DNA of 23,610 nucleotides from an uncultured Actinomycetes bacterium. GTDB lineage: Bacteria; Actinomycetota; Acidimicrobiia; Acidimicrobiales; Acidimicrobilacustridaceae. The DNA lies in the NCBI GenBank assembly GCA_945957335.1, contig CAMFLJ010000013.1:1-23610 (forward strand), read 5' to 3'. Position numbers and translations under genes: made by a program. Below the pieces are notes generated by a model. The model was not told the origin of the DNA. It saw only the letters and a list, made by a program, of their open reading frames with translations, and searched no databases. Shown here one piece after another: positions 1 through 7,260 of the stretch (position 1 is the first letter of the stretch; the number at the start of each line of letters is the position of its first letter).

Positions 1-97
1 GCGTGATGCTGCGGTCGTCGTGGCCCTCGAGGACCCTCGCCTGGCGGGTGTTGTGGATGCCCACGATCGCAACGTCGTGGAACGGGTGCTGCGCCAT
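1..97 (-). CDS. Thiolase-like / lipid-transfer protein, N-terminus only
   Basis: Reading leftwards from an ATG at 97, 32 codons are open to the window edge and begin MAQHPFHDVAIVGIHNTRQA. The pattern of a short polar lead followed by VAIVGI-x-x-T resembles the start of thiolase and SCP-x-type acetyl-CoA acetyltransferases, which carry AIVG-G-T-F near residue 10. Such proteins cleave or condense acyl-CoA thioesters. The catalytic Cys and His lie outside the window, so activity cannot be judged. The gene is divergent from the hydrolase at 170. A purine-rich GGGGGA lies about 11 bases before the ATG, a weak ribosome site. The family call rests on about 30 residues and is tentative. Confidence 0.5.
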   Translation of the reverse strand, partial: MAQHPFHDVAIVGIHNTRQARVLEGHDDRSIT

Positions 98-157
98 GGG
101 CGAGCCGATCCCCCTGTCTCGGCGGCGGCCACCCCGGCACGCCGCTCCCCTCCTTCC

Positions 158-163
158 TAGCAT
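158..163 (+). promoter_or_regulatory. -10 box of a leaderless promoter
   Basis: TAGCAT fits the actinobacterial TANNNT -10 consensus and ends 6 bases before the ATG at 170. Transcription would therefore start at or next to the start codon. The hydrolase has no Shine-Dalgarno sequence, which agrees with leaderless translation. No convincing -35 element is visible. Confidence 0.5.
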
Positions 164-169
164 CAGCCC

Positions 170-1078
170 ATGGCTCTCTCCCCCACCACCGTCTCCTTCA
201 CCACCGACGACGGCGTCGCCCTCGAGGGCGACCTCTGGCTCCCGCCGACCGCGACCGCGTCGGCGCCCGTCCCCGGTGTGGTGATGAGCCACGGCTTCTC
301 GGCCACGCGCGCCATGGCGCTGCCCGGGTTCGCCGCGGCCTTCGCCGACGCCGGCATCGCCGTGCTGCTCTACGACCACCGCAACCTGGGGGCCTCCGGC
401 GGCGACGCCCGCCAGCACATCGACCCCTGGCGCCAGACCCTCGACATGGGCACCGCGCTGGGCTGGCTGGCCGACCGGCCCGAGGTCGACGCCGAGCGCC
501 TCGGGGCCTGGGGGTCGAGCTTCTCGGGGGGCGAGGTCATCGCCCTCGGCGCCACCGACCGCCGGGTGAAGGCGGTGGTGGCCAACGCACCGTTCGCCGG
601 CCTGGGCGACCTCGGCCCGGATGACGACGAGGCCGCCGAGGCGCGCTTCACCGCCATGGCCGAGGTGCTCACCGGCGCCCGCCCCGTGCCCGAGACGAGC
701 GAGATCGGCCCCATGGCCGTCGTCCTCGAGCCGGGGGCGGAGGGCCCTGCCTTCCTGCCCCAGCCCGAGTCGAGCGAGTGGTTCCTGGCCCACGGGCCCG
801 GCACCGGCTGGGAGAACCGGTTCACGCTGGGCATGAGCGCCGAGCCGCCGTTCGACCCCTTCGTGTGCGCGTCCCACGTGTCGCCCGCGGCGCTGCTCAT
901 GGTCGTGGCGACCCACGACGTGGTGGCCTCCACCGAGGTCGCCCTCGCCGCGTTCGAGCGGGCCCGATCACCCAAGCGGCTCGCGCTCGTCGACGGCCAC
1001 CACTTCGTCGACTACCAGGGCGACGGCTTCGAGCACGCCGCGGCCGTCATGGTCGACTTCCTGCTCGAGCACCTCTGA
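170..1078 (+). CDS. Alpha/beta hydrolase
   Basis: A 302-residue cytoplasmic alpha/beta hydrolase without signal peptide or membrane segments. The N-terminal strands TTDDGVALEGDLWLP are typical of dipeptidyl-peptidase/esterase-type hydrolases. HGFS at 41-44 fits the oxyanion-hole strand. GSSFSGG at 115-121 is the nucleophile elbow, with Ser117 the probable nucleophile; this is a GxSxS variant of the usual GxSxG. A late ATHD supplies the probable acid and GHHFVDY near the C-terminus the probable catalytic His. The family hydrolyses esters, amides or C-C bonds, and no substrate can be assigned. The start is placed by the leaderless promoter just upstream and because the strand-1 motif begins soon after. 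The gene ends at a strong hairpin facing the convergent cupin gene. Confidence 0.85.
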   Translation: MALSPTTVSFTTDDGVALEGDLWLPPTATASAPVPGVVMSHGFSATRAMALPGFAAAFADAGIAVLLYDHRNLGASGGDARQHIDPWRQTLDMGTALGWLADRPEVDAERLGAWGSSFSGGEVIALGATDRRVKAVVANAPFAGLGDLGPDDDEAAEARFTAMAEVLTGARPVPETSEIGPMAVVLEPGAEGPAFLPQPESSEWFLAHGPGTGWENRFTLGMSAEPPFDPFVCASHVSPAALLMVVATHDVVASTEVALAAFERARSPKRLALVDGHHFVDYQGDGFEHAAAVMVDFLLEHL

Positions 1079-1116
1079 GCCACCGGGCCGCGCCCTCGGC
1101 CCGCGACCGGACGCGA

Positions 1117-1162
1117 TCCTGCCCGCGGGGTGCACGCCGGAGCGTGCGGTTCGCGGGCAGGA
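1117..1162. terminator. Bidirectional nested hairpin terminator
   Basis: An 11-bp perfect stem (1117-1127 with 1152-1162) encloses a 6-bp stem (1132-1137 with 1142-1147) closed by a CGGA tetraloop. The four-base segments between the stems can form G-U pairs, so the fold is nearly continuous. It fills the gap between two convergent genes. It lacks a U-tract in either direction, as is common for actinobacterial terminators. Confidence 0.7.
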
Positions 1163-1180
1163 AGCGGTGGAGCCGGAGCG

Positions 1181-1642
1181 TCAGTCGGTGACGACGTTGG
1201 GGCGCCCGAGGCCCTGGGCCTCGCACAGCGCCATGTAGGCGTCGTAGGTGCCGCGGCCGTCGGAGACCGAGGCCACGCTGCCGTCGTCGTCGAGGTTCAG
1301 GTTCACGCCGTACATGTGGAACCACACCTGGGTGTCGTCCTCGATGCACTCGAGCGTGTGGACCGAGCCGGCCGGCTCGTACAGGAACGAGCCCGCCCGG
1401 TTGACGTAGTCGTACTCCTTGTACTTCCACGCGCCGCTCACCGTGTAGCCCCACACCGGGCCGGTGTGGCGGTGGGTCTGCACGTCGAAGCCGGCCTGGA
1501 AGATGTTCTCCACGATCCAGAGCCCCTCCTTCTCGCGCAGCTGGAGGAGGCGAAGCTTGTTGCCGTTGCCGATGTCGACCCAGGGCAGCTCGTCGGCGCC
1601 GACGTGCACGGCCTCGGGGGCGGTGGGATCGATGAGGGTCAT
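1181..1642 (-). CDS. Cupin protein, 2,4'-dihydroxyacetophenone dioxygenase-like
   Basis: A 153-residue single-domain cupin. Cupin motif 1 is seen as QTHRHTGPVWGYTVSG (His57 and His59), with the acidic position around Glu76. Motif 2 has GSVHTL (His95). These would form a mononuclear metal site as in cupin dioxygenases. The overall pattern (WKYKEYDYVNRAGSFLYEPAGSVHTLE) resembles 2,4'-dihydroxyacetophenone dioxygenase and ChrR-type cupins. The former cleaves a C-C bond next to an aromatic ketone. The start at 1642 is chosen because GCAGGAG lies 6 bases upstream; a longer frame to 1750 is open but has no motif. The gene is divergent from the esterase at 1831. Enzymatic activity is inferred; a sensory cupin remains possible. 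Confidence 0.75.
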   Translation of the reverse strand: MTLIDPTAPEAVHVGADELPWVDIGNGNKLRLLQLREKEGLWIVENIFQAGFDVQTHRHTGPVWGYTVSGAWKYKEYDYVNRAGSFLYEPAGSVHTLECIEDDTQVWFHMYGVNLNLDDDGSVASVSDGRGTYDAYMALCEAQGLGRPNVVTD

Positions 1643-1768
1643 GGTCACTCCTGCGAGGTGCGAGGGGTCGGGCCCCACGCACGCCGTGTGGCGGTGCCGT
1701 GCGCTCGTCCCCCTGACGGCCCGTGGTCCCGGGCCCGAGCAGTCTCTCACGGCCGCGCGCCGATCGTG

Positions 1769-1797
1769 CCAGTCGGGCCGTGCGTGCCCCAGACTGG
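1769..1797. promoter_or_regulatory. Inverted repeat in divergent intergenic region
   Basis: The 188-base gap 1643-1830 separates the divergent cupin and esterase genes and must contain both promoters. CCAGTC (1769-1774) and GACTGG (1792-1797) form a 6-bp inverted repeat with a 17-base spacer. Just downstream GTCCC and GGGAC form another short inverted repeat. These could be operator half-sites, but 6-bp repeats arise often by chance in GC-rich DNA. Confidence 0.2.
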
Positions 1798-1830
1798 TCC
1801 CGTGACCGTGGGACGAGTGGAGATCGAGCG

Positions 1831-2988
1831 ATGGTGATGGGCGCCCGCCCCGACGTGCCCACCGCGCGTCCGGGCATCACCGCGGTCAACACCGTCGGCC
1901 TGGTGCAGCAGCTCACCAACTCGGTGCTGCGGGTGCCGTTCCGCCGCCCCTGGGAGGGGCCGGCGTCGCTGCCCGCCAACGTGGCGGCCGCCGTGACCCG
2001 TGAGACCGTGCGGGGCTTCATGGGCTACTGCTCGGGCCTGCCGATCGAGGAGTTCCGCAGCATCGAGCAGCTCCTCGACACCCTGTCCCGCCAGGTCATG
2101 CCCCGGGTGGTGTCGGCCCTCGACGTCCGACCCCGGGACGGCATCGTCGGCGGCGTGCACGGGCGCTGGTACCGACCCAACGGCATCGACCCGGTCGGCA
2201 CGATCCTCTACCTCCACGGCGGCGGCTACATCGGCACCTCGCCGAGCATGTACGGCTTCTTCGTCGCCGCCCTCGCCCGCCGCACCCGCTGCGAGATCTT
2301 CGTGGCCGACTACCGCCTGGCCCCGGAGTTCCCGTTCCCGGCCGGGCTCGAGGACGCCGTCACGGTCGTGGAGGCCCTGCGCGAGATCGGCGTCCCCCAC
2401 GGGCGCCTGTTCGTCGCCGGCGACTCCGGCGGCGGTGGCCTGGCCAACTCGCTGGTGATGGCCGAGCCCTACGTGGGGTTCGCTCCGCCGGCCGGGCTGC
2501 TGCTCTTCTCCCCCGAGGTCGACCTCCGCCTCGACCAGCCCTCGGTCACGGAGAACGCAGCACACGACATCCTGCCCTGGAACATCCCGACCACGGCCTA
2601 CCTCCACGGCCTCGAGCCGAGCTCGCCTTTCGTGTCACCCGACGAGGCCGACCTGTCGGGCTACCCGCCGGTGTTCGTGTGCTGGGGTGACCGCGAGATG
2701 TTCCGCGACCCGATCCGCCGCTTCCGCGACCGCCTGGTGGAGGGCGGGGTCGACCACGTCGCCGTCGAGGCGCCCGGCATGTTCCACGTCTACCCGATCC
2801 TCATGCCGTGGGCCGGGCCGAGCCACGTCGTCTACGACGAGGTGGGCCACTTCATCGAGCGCCTCGTCGAGGGCCACCCCACCTACGAGAGCGCGACCGA
2901 CCGCACGGCCGTCGACGACGGCGGCGAGGACGACGGCTCGGACGGCGCGGCCGCCTCCGACGGGGACAAGCCGGCGGCGGAGGGCTAG
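1831..2988 (+). CDS. Alpha/beta hydrolase, hormone-sensitive-lipase (HSL) type esterase
   Basis: A 385-residue esterase of the HSL/GDSAGG group. HGGGY (129-133) is the oxyanion-hole motif. GDSGGGG carries the nucleophile Ser199; the family usual is GDSAGG. WGDREMF supplies the probable acid Asp287 and GMFHVY the catalytic His319. Residues 1-95 are a helical cap-like region. The last 30 or so residues are an acidic, Asp/Gly/Ala-rich tail, probably disordered, beyond the normal family end. The start ATG at 1831 has GGAG 8 bases upstream; the frame continues open to 1723 without a better start. The gene converges with the deacylase gene, and their stop codons share four bases. Family members hydrolyse short-chain esters or steroid and lipid esters. 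Confidence 0.85.
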   Translation: MVMGARPDVPTARPGITAVNTVGLVQQLTNSVLRVPFRRPWEGPASLPANVAAAVTRETVRGFMGYCSGLPIEEFRSIEQLLDTLSRQVMPRVVSALDVRPRDGIVGGVHGRWYRPNGIDPVGTILYLHGGGYIGTSPSMYGFFVAALARRTRCEIFVADYRLAPEFPFPAGLEDAVTVVEALREIGVPHGRLFVAGDSGGGGLANSLVMAEPYVGFAPPAGLLLFSPEVDLRLDQPSVTENAAHDILPWNIPTTAYLHGLEPSSPFVSPDEADLSGYPPVFVCWGDREMFRDPIRRFRDRLVEGGVDHVAVEAPGMFHVYPILMPWAGPSHVVYDEVGHFIERLVEGHPTYESATDRTAVDDGGEDDGSDGAAASDGDKPAAEG

Positions 2989-4652
2989 GACCGGCCCGGG
3001 GCCACCATGCGGCCCGACGCGGCGTCGACCTGCTGCTCGTCGACGCGGATCGGGGTGCCGTTGACCAGCACATGGCGCACGCCGCTCGGCGCGTCCGCCG
3101 TGAGGCGCTCGGAGCCCGCCGGGAAGTCGGCGACGCGCCGGATCGGCCCGGGGGCGACCGTGGCGAGGTCGAACACCACGACGTCGGCGTAGGCGCCGGG
3201 GCGCAGCTCGCCGCGGTCGACGAGGTCGAAGAGGTCGGCCTGCGACTTGGTGAGGCGGTGCACGGCGTCCTCGACCGTCATCACGCCGCGCTCGCGCACC
3301 CAGTTGCCGAGCAGGTCGGTGGCCTGGGGCGCGTCGCACAGCTGGCCCACGTGGGCGCCGGCGTCGGAGAGGCCGAGGGCGACGTTCTGGCGGGTGATGA
3401 GGAAGCCGACCTCGTCGGGGTCGTCGTTGGCCAGGATGCAGCGCACCCGCAGCAGCAGGTCGGGCTCGTCGAGGGCGAGGTCGAGCATGGCGTCGAACGG
3501 CGTGGCCGCGCCGCGCTCGTCGGCGATCTCGGTCATGCGACGGCCCATCAGCTCGGGGTGGGCCGCGCTCTCGCTCACCTCGTAGGTGTCCCAGCGCGGG
3601 ATGAAGCCGGTGGCGCTCTCCCAGGCGGCGAGGGTCTCGGCCCGCCACGCCGGGTCGGCGTAGGCGGCCCGGCGCTCGTCGAGCGACGCCGTCATGAGCG
3701 CGGCGAAGTGCGGGTTCGTGTTGAGGGTGAACGGCTCGGTGAGGGTCATCACGAAGGCGAGGGGCCGGGGCGACACCTGCGGCCACACGCGGGCACCACG
3801 GGCCCAGCCCGCCTCGTTGACGTCGACGATGCGCCGGTGGCTGCCGGTGGGCATCGAGAGCAGCGCGGTGAACGTGAACGGCGCGCCGGCCTCGAGCTGC
3901 ATGTCGTAGATGTCGTCGATGGGCAGGTCGGTGCCGGGGGTGACCTCCACGACGCCCTTGCCGGCCCGGCCGACGACGGCGAAGAGGGCCTCGAGCTCCG
4001 ACCGCTCGGCGAAGCGCGACGGAACGGGCTTGCCGTCGGCGCCGCGGTGGGTCGGCGCCACGCTGGTGGCGAACCCGGCGGCACCGGCGGCCAGCGCCTC
4101 CTCGAGCTCGGCGCACATGCGCTCGACCTCGTCCGCGGTGGCGGCACGCTCGTAGGCGTCGTCGCCCATCACGTAGAGGCGCAGCGCGGTGTGGCCGACG
4201 TAGGCGGCGAAGTTGAGCCCGAGGGGCAGGCGACCGACCGACGCCAGGTACTCGGGGAACGAGGCGAAGTCCCACGGCACACCGGCGGCGAGCGCGGCGA
4301 CGTCCATGTCCTCGACGTTCTCGAGCGTGCGGGCGATGAGCTCGCGGTGCTCGGGCCGGGTGGGCGCGATCGAGAACCCGCAGTTGCCGGCCACGACGGT
4401 GGTGACACCGTGGAACGACGAGGGCGTGAGCGACGGGTCCCAGAAGACCTGCGCGTCGTAGTGGGTGTGGATGTCGATGAAGCCGGGGGCCACGATGCAG
4501 CCGGTGGCGTCGAGCACCCGGTCGACGCCGTCGGCCGACAGGCCGGGGCCGACCTCGACCACCCGGTCGCCCTCGATGCGGACGTCGGCGGCGACGCCGG
4601 GGGCGCCCGTGCCGTCGACGACGGTGCCGCCTCGGATCAGGATCGTGCTCAT
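2985..4652 (-). CDS. N-acyl-D-amino-acid deacylase / D-aminoacylase-like amidohydrolase
   Basis: A 555-residue metal-dependent hydrolase with the usual composite beta sandwich plus TIM barrel. The N-terminal sandwich starts ILIRGGTVVDGTG. IDIHTHYD gives metal ligands His62 and His64. GNCGFS contains Cys91, the position of the Cys ligand in D-aminoacylase. YVGHTALR (His154) follows, and LSDAGAH gives catalytic Asp430. The HRG-GKPVPSR segment is also typical. Family members remove acyl groups from D-amino acids, but many actinobacterial paralogues act on unknown amides. The start is set by GGAGG 7 bases upstream and by the ATGA overlap with the preceding gene's stop, so the two are translationally coupled. 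It is the last gene of a P450-amidohydrolase-deacylase operon. Confidence 0.85.
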   Translation of the reverse strand: MSTILIRGGTVVDGTGAPGVAADVRIEGDRVVEVGPGLSADGVDRVLDATGCIVAPGFIDIHTHYDAQVFWDPSLTPSSFHGVTTVVAGNCGFSIAPTRPEHRELIARTLENVEDMDVAALAAGVPWDFASFPEYLASVGRLPLGLNFAAYVGHTALRLYVMGDDAYERAATADEVERMCAELEEALAAGAAGFATSVAPTHRGADGKPVPSRFAERSELEALFAVVGRAGKGVVEVTPGTDLPIDDIYDMQLEAGAPFTFTALLSMPTGSHRRIVDVNEAGWARGARVWPQVSPRPLAFVMTLTEPFTLNTNPHFAALMTASLDERRAAYADPAWRAETLAAWESATGFIPRWDTYEVSESAAHPELMGRRMTEIADERGAATPFDAMLDLALDEPDLLLRVRCILANDDPDEVGFLITRQNVALGLSDAGAHVGQLCDAPQATDLLGNWVRERGVMTVEDAVHRLTKSQADLFDLVDRGELRPGAYADVVVFDLATVAPGPIRRVADFPAGSERLTADAPSGVRHVLVNGTPIRVDEQQVDAASGRMVAPGRS

Positions 4653-5797
4653 CGGTGGACCTCCGGGGTCAGGGCGGCGATCTCCGCCTCCATGCCGTAC
4701 AGGCGGGCGCAGTTGCGCCAGACGATGTCGTCGCGCACCTCGGGCGCCATGCCCGCGGTGTGCTCGGCCAGCAGCGCCTGGCTGTCGGGCCAGGTCGCGT
4801 CGCTGTGGGGGTGGTCGCTCGCCCACAGCAGCTTGTGGTGGTTCATCTGGTCGACGACCTTGAACGCCGTCCAGTCGTCCTGGAACGTGAACGAGACGTT
4901 CTCGAACAGGTACTCGCTCGGGCGCCGTTCCATGTTGGCGGTGAGCCAGTTGCTGTGGCGCTTCGCGGCGTGGTCGGCCCGGTAGGCCCAGTGCGGCACC
5001 CAGCCGGCGTCGGCCTCGACGCACACGATCTGGAGATCGGGGTGGCGGTCGAAGACACCGCCGAAGATCATCGTGCCGACGATGTCCTGGTTGGCCCGCA
5101 GGATGCCGAGGAAGCTGTTCATCTTGGGGCCGCGGTACTCGGCGCCGCCGATGTTGGTCCGGGCCGTGAGGATGTGGAACGACAGCGGCAGGCGCAGCTC
5201 GACCGCGGCCTGCCAGAGCGGGTCCCAGGCCGGGTCGTCGTAGTCGCCGACGGTGTCGAGGCAGGCCGGCATGCCCGGCATCATCACGCCGCGGAGCCCG
5301 AGGTCGCGGATGCGCACGAGGTCGTCGACGCCCTCGGCCACCGAGCGCAGCGCGGTCTGCCCGACGCCCACGAGCCGGCTGGGGCTGGCGGCCTGGAACT
5401 CGGCGATCCAGAGGTTGTAGGCGTCGAAGCAGGCCTTCTTGTAGTCGGCGTCGTCGAGGTTGCAGATCAGCATCCCGGCCGACGGGTAGAGCACCTCGGA
5501 GGCCACGCCGTCACGGTCCTGCTCGGCCAGGCGGGCAGCAGGGTCCCAGCCACCCTGGTGCAGCTCGTCCCACGCCACGTACTCGAAGGGCCCGATCTTC
5601 TCCGGTGGGCGCCCGGCGGCGGCCACCATGCCGTAGGGCACGCGGCTGCGGCCCTCGTCGATCAGCAGCACGGCGCCCATGACGTCGTCGGTGACGGCGC
5701 GCGGCGCCCGGTCGCGGAAGCGCGGGTCGATGCGGTCGAGGTAGCAGTCGCCCGGCTCGGTCACGTGCGAGTCGGCCGACATCGTCAGCAACGTCAT
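4649..5797 (-). CDS. Amidohydrolase (PF04909-type TIM barrel)
   Basis: A 382-residue soluble protein of the amidohydrolase-2 group, which includes decarboxylases and hydrolases related to ACMSD. The N-terminal SADSHVTEP has Asp9 and His11 in place of the usual metal-binding DxH. LSFHIL gives His208. VEADAGWVPHWAYRADH and WASDHPHSD (Asp328, His329) are the late barrel motifs of the group. The substrate is unknown. In several actinobacterial clusters such genes sit beside thiolase, P450 and acyl-CoA genes, as here. The start at 5797 is supported by GGAGGGGG ending 4 bases before the ATG; a 13-codon upstream extension has no support. It overlaps the next gene by 4 bases and follows the P450 gene by 54 bases. 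Confidence 0.85.
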   Translation of the reverse strand: MTLLTMSADSHVTEPGDCYLDRIDPRFRDRAPRAVTDDVMGAVLLIDEGRSRVPYGMVAAAGRPPEKIGPFEYVAWDELHQGGWDPAARLAEQDRDGVASEVLYPSAGMLICNLDDADYKKACFDAYNLWIAEFQAASPSRLVGVGQTALRSVAEGVDDLVRIRDLGLRGVMMPGMPACLDTVGDYDDPAWDPLWQAAVELRLPLSFHILTARTNIGGAEYRGPKMNSFLGILRANQDIVGTMIFGGVFDRHPDLQIVCVEADAGWVPHWAYRADHAAKRHSNWLTANMERRPSEYLFENVSFTFQDDWTAFKVVDQMNHHKLLWASDHPHSDATWPDSQALLAEHTAGMAPEVRDDIVWRNCARLYGMEAEIAALTPEVHR

Positions 5798-5809
5798 GGG
5801 TCCCCCTCC

Positions 5810-5830
5810 GGGCCGGTGCCCGACCGGCCC
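5810..5830 (-). other. Intercistronic hairpin abutting the ribosome binding site
   Basis: Perfect 8-bp stem GGGCCGGT (5810-5817) with ACCGGCCC (5823-5830) and a 5-base loop. On the minus strand it ends exactly where the GGAGG of the amidohydrolase begins. It could be a terminator-like attenuator, a processing stop that protects the downstream message, or a control on ribosome access. There is no U-tract. Confidence 0.45.
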
Positions 5831-5851
5831 GCTCACCCTAATGGGATCGCA

Positions 5852-7069
5852 TCAGTTCGTGGACAGCCGCACCGGCATGGCCTTGAAGGCGTTGTTGAGG
5901 TTCGAGCGGGTCCGTCGGGGCTCGCCGGTGAGCTCGATGGTCGGGAAGGTGTTCAGCAGCTCCTCGAAGAACACGCGGCCCTCGAGGCGGGCGATGTGGA
6001 CGCCCAGGCAGAAGTGCTCGCCGATCCCGAACGACAGCTGGGGGTTCGGGCTGCGGTGGATGTCGAAGGCCTGGCTGTTCGCGAACACCTTCTCGTCGCG
6101 GTTGGCCGACGTGTAGTACATCGCCACCTTGTCGCCCTTGGCGATCGGGGTGCCGCTCAGCTCGGTGTCGTCGGTGGCGGTGCGCCGGAAGTAGTGGAGC
6201 GGGTTGTGCCAGCGCAGGATCTCCTCGACCGCCTGGGGGATCAGCGAGGGGTCGGCCCGCAGCTCGGCCAGCTGCTCGGGGTGCTGCAGCAGCGCCCAGA
6301 CTCCCCCGACGATCATCGTCACCGTGGTGTCGTTGCCGGCGGTGATCATCTGCACGAGCATGCTGCCGACGTCGGCGTCGGTGAGGTAGCGGCCGGCGAA
6401 CTCCTGCCCGAGGATGATGTCCATAAGGTCGCCCTGGGGCTCCATCTCACGTCGTGAGGCGGCGAACTGCATGCCGTACATGGCCATCTGCATCGACGAG
6501 TCGGCGTCGCCGGCCTCGGTGTTGTCGCCGTCGGGGTTGATCTCGGGGTCCTGGCCGCTGGTGTTGCGCTCGGCGAGGGCGTGGAGCAGGTCCCAGTCGG
6601 CCTCGGGCAGGCCGAACAGACGGCCGATCACCTGCGTCGGGAGCGACCCGACGACCTCGTGCACCATCTCGACGTCGCGGCGCTGCGCGGCCTCGGCGAG
6701 GATCGAGCGGGTGATGTCGCGGATCTGGCCCTCCATGCCGGCCACCACCCGGGCCGCGAACTCGGGCGCCAGCGGCTTGCGGTAGGCGATGTGCCGCGGC
6801 GGGTCCATCGACAGGATCATGTCCCTCATGCGGGCGAGGCGCTCCGGGTCGAGGTCCTCGATCACCACGCCGCCGGCCTCGGCCGAGAAGACCTGCGGGT
6901 TGCGCGAGACGTGCACCACGTCGGCGTGGGTCAGCACCGCCCAGAAGCCCGGCTCGGTCGGCATGTCCTGCCAGTAGACGGGTTGCTCGCGCCGCAGCTC
7001 GGTGAGCATCTCGTGCGGCGGACCGTCCAGGAACACGTCCGGGTCCCACAGATCGACGAACTCGGCCAT
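5852..7069 (-). CDS. Cytochrome P450
   Basis: A 405-residue bacterial class P450 monooxygenase. The I-helix oxygen-activation motif AGNDTT is at 244-249, the K-helix ExxR at Glu283-Arg286, and the heme loop FGIGEHFCLG places the thiolate ligand at Cys354. SMDPPRH near residue 87 is the usual C-helix region. The protein is soluble, needing a separate ferredoxin and reductase that are not in the window. The general pattern is closest to actinobacterial P450s of the CYP125/CYP124/linalool-hydroxylase type, which hydroxylate steroid side chains or terpenoids. This subfamily guess is from memory of motifs only. The start ATG at 7069 has GGGGAGGG just upstream. It is first gene of the three-gene operon. 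Confidence 0.92.
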   Translation of the reverse strand: MAEFVDLWDPDVFLDGPPHEMLTELRREQPVYWQDMPTEPGFWAVLTHADVVHVSRNPQVFSAEAGGVVIEDLDPERLARMRDMILSMDPPRHIAYRKPLAPEFAARVVAGMEGQIRDITRSILAEAAQRRDVEMVHEVVGSLPTQVIGRLFGLPEADWDLLHALAERNTSGQDPEINPDGDNTEAGDADSSMQMAMYGMQFAASRREMEPQGDLMDIILGQEFAGRYLTDADVGSMLVQMITAGNDTTVTMIVGGVWALLQHPEQLAELRADPSLIPQAVEEILRWHNPLHYFRRTATDDTELSGTPIAKGDKVAMYYTSANRDEKVFANSQAFDIHRSPNPQLSFGIGEHFCLGVHIARLEGRVFFEELLNTFPTIELTGEPRRTRSNLNNAFKAMPVRLSTN

Positions 7070-7084
7070 CGGCCCTCCCCCTCG

Positions 7085-7109
7085 GGTCGCGGGCCCCCAG
7101 CCCGCGATC
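7085..7109 (-). other. 5'-leader hairpin of the P450 operon
   Basis: TCGCGGGC (7087-7094) pairs with GCCCGCGA (7100-7107), extended by one wobble and one more pair to 7085/7109, with a 5-base loop. It lies 5 bases before the GGGGGAGGG of the P450 gene. A similar hairpin sits before the next gene's ribosome site. The rest of 7070-7260 holds the divergent promoters. Confidence 0.4.
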
Positions 7110-7204
7110 GCCACCGATTGTGGCCCAGCCGGATCACCGGCGCGGCCGTTCAGGCCATCGCGTGGGCCCCACCCGCCGCTCGCGGAGGCCCGCGGCCGGA
7201 GAAC

Positions 7205-7220
7205 TACGGTGACCCGTCAC
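7205..7220 (+). promoter_or_regulatory. Candidate -10 box overlapping a small palindrome
   Basis: TACGGT (7205-7210) fits TANNNT and would give a leader of about 45 bases to the GTG at 7261. GTGAC-CC-GTCAC (7209-7220) is a perfect 5-2-5 inverted repeat overlapping its end, a position where a repressor could act. No -35 was recognised. Confidence 0.3.
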
Positions 7221-7260
7221 GCCCCTCCGGGGGACCGACGCGCACACAGGGGGAGCCGAC

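Noticed and set aside
2808..4985. Plus-strand open frame of about 725 codons
   Set aside because: It is antisense to the deacylase and amidohydrolase genes, low-complexity (Gly/Arg/Val/His-rich), and has no motif; long antisense frames are expected at this GC content.
4655..6457. Plus-strand open frame of about 600 codons
   Set aside because: Antisense to the amidohydrolase and P450 genes, whose motifs are clear; the product is Val/Gly/His/Arg-rich without a recognisable domain.
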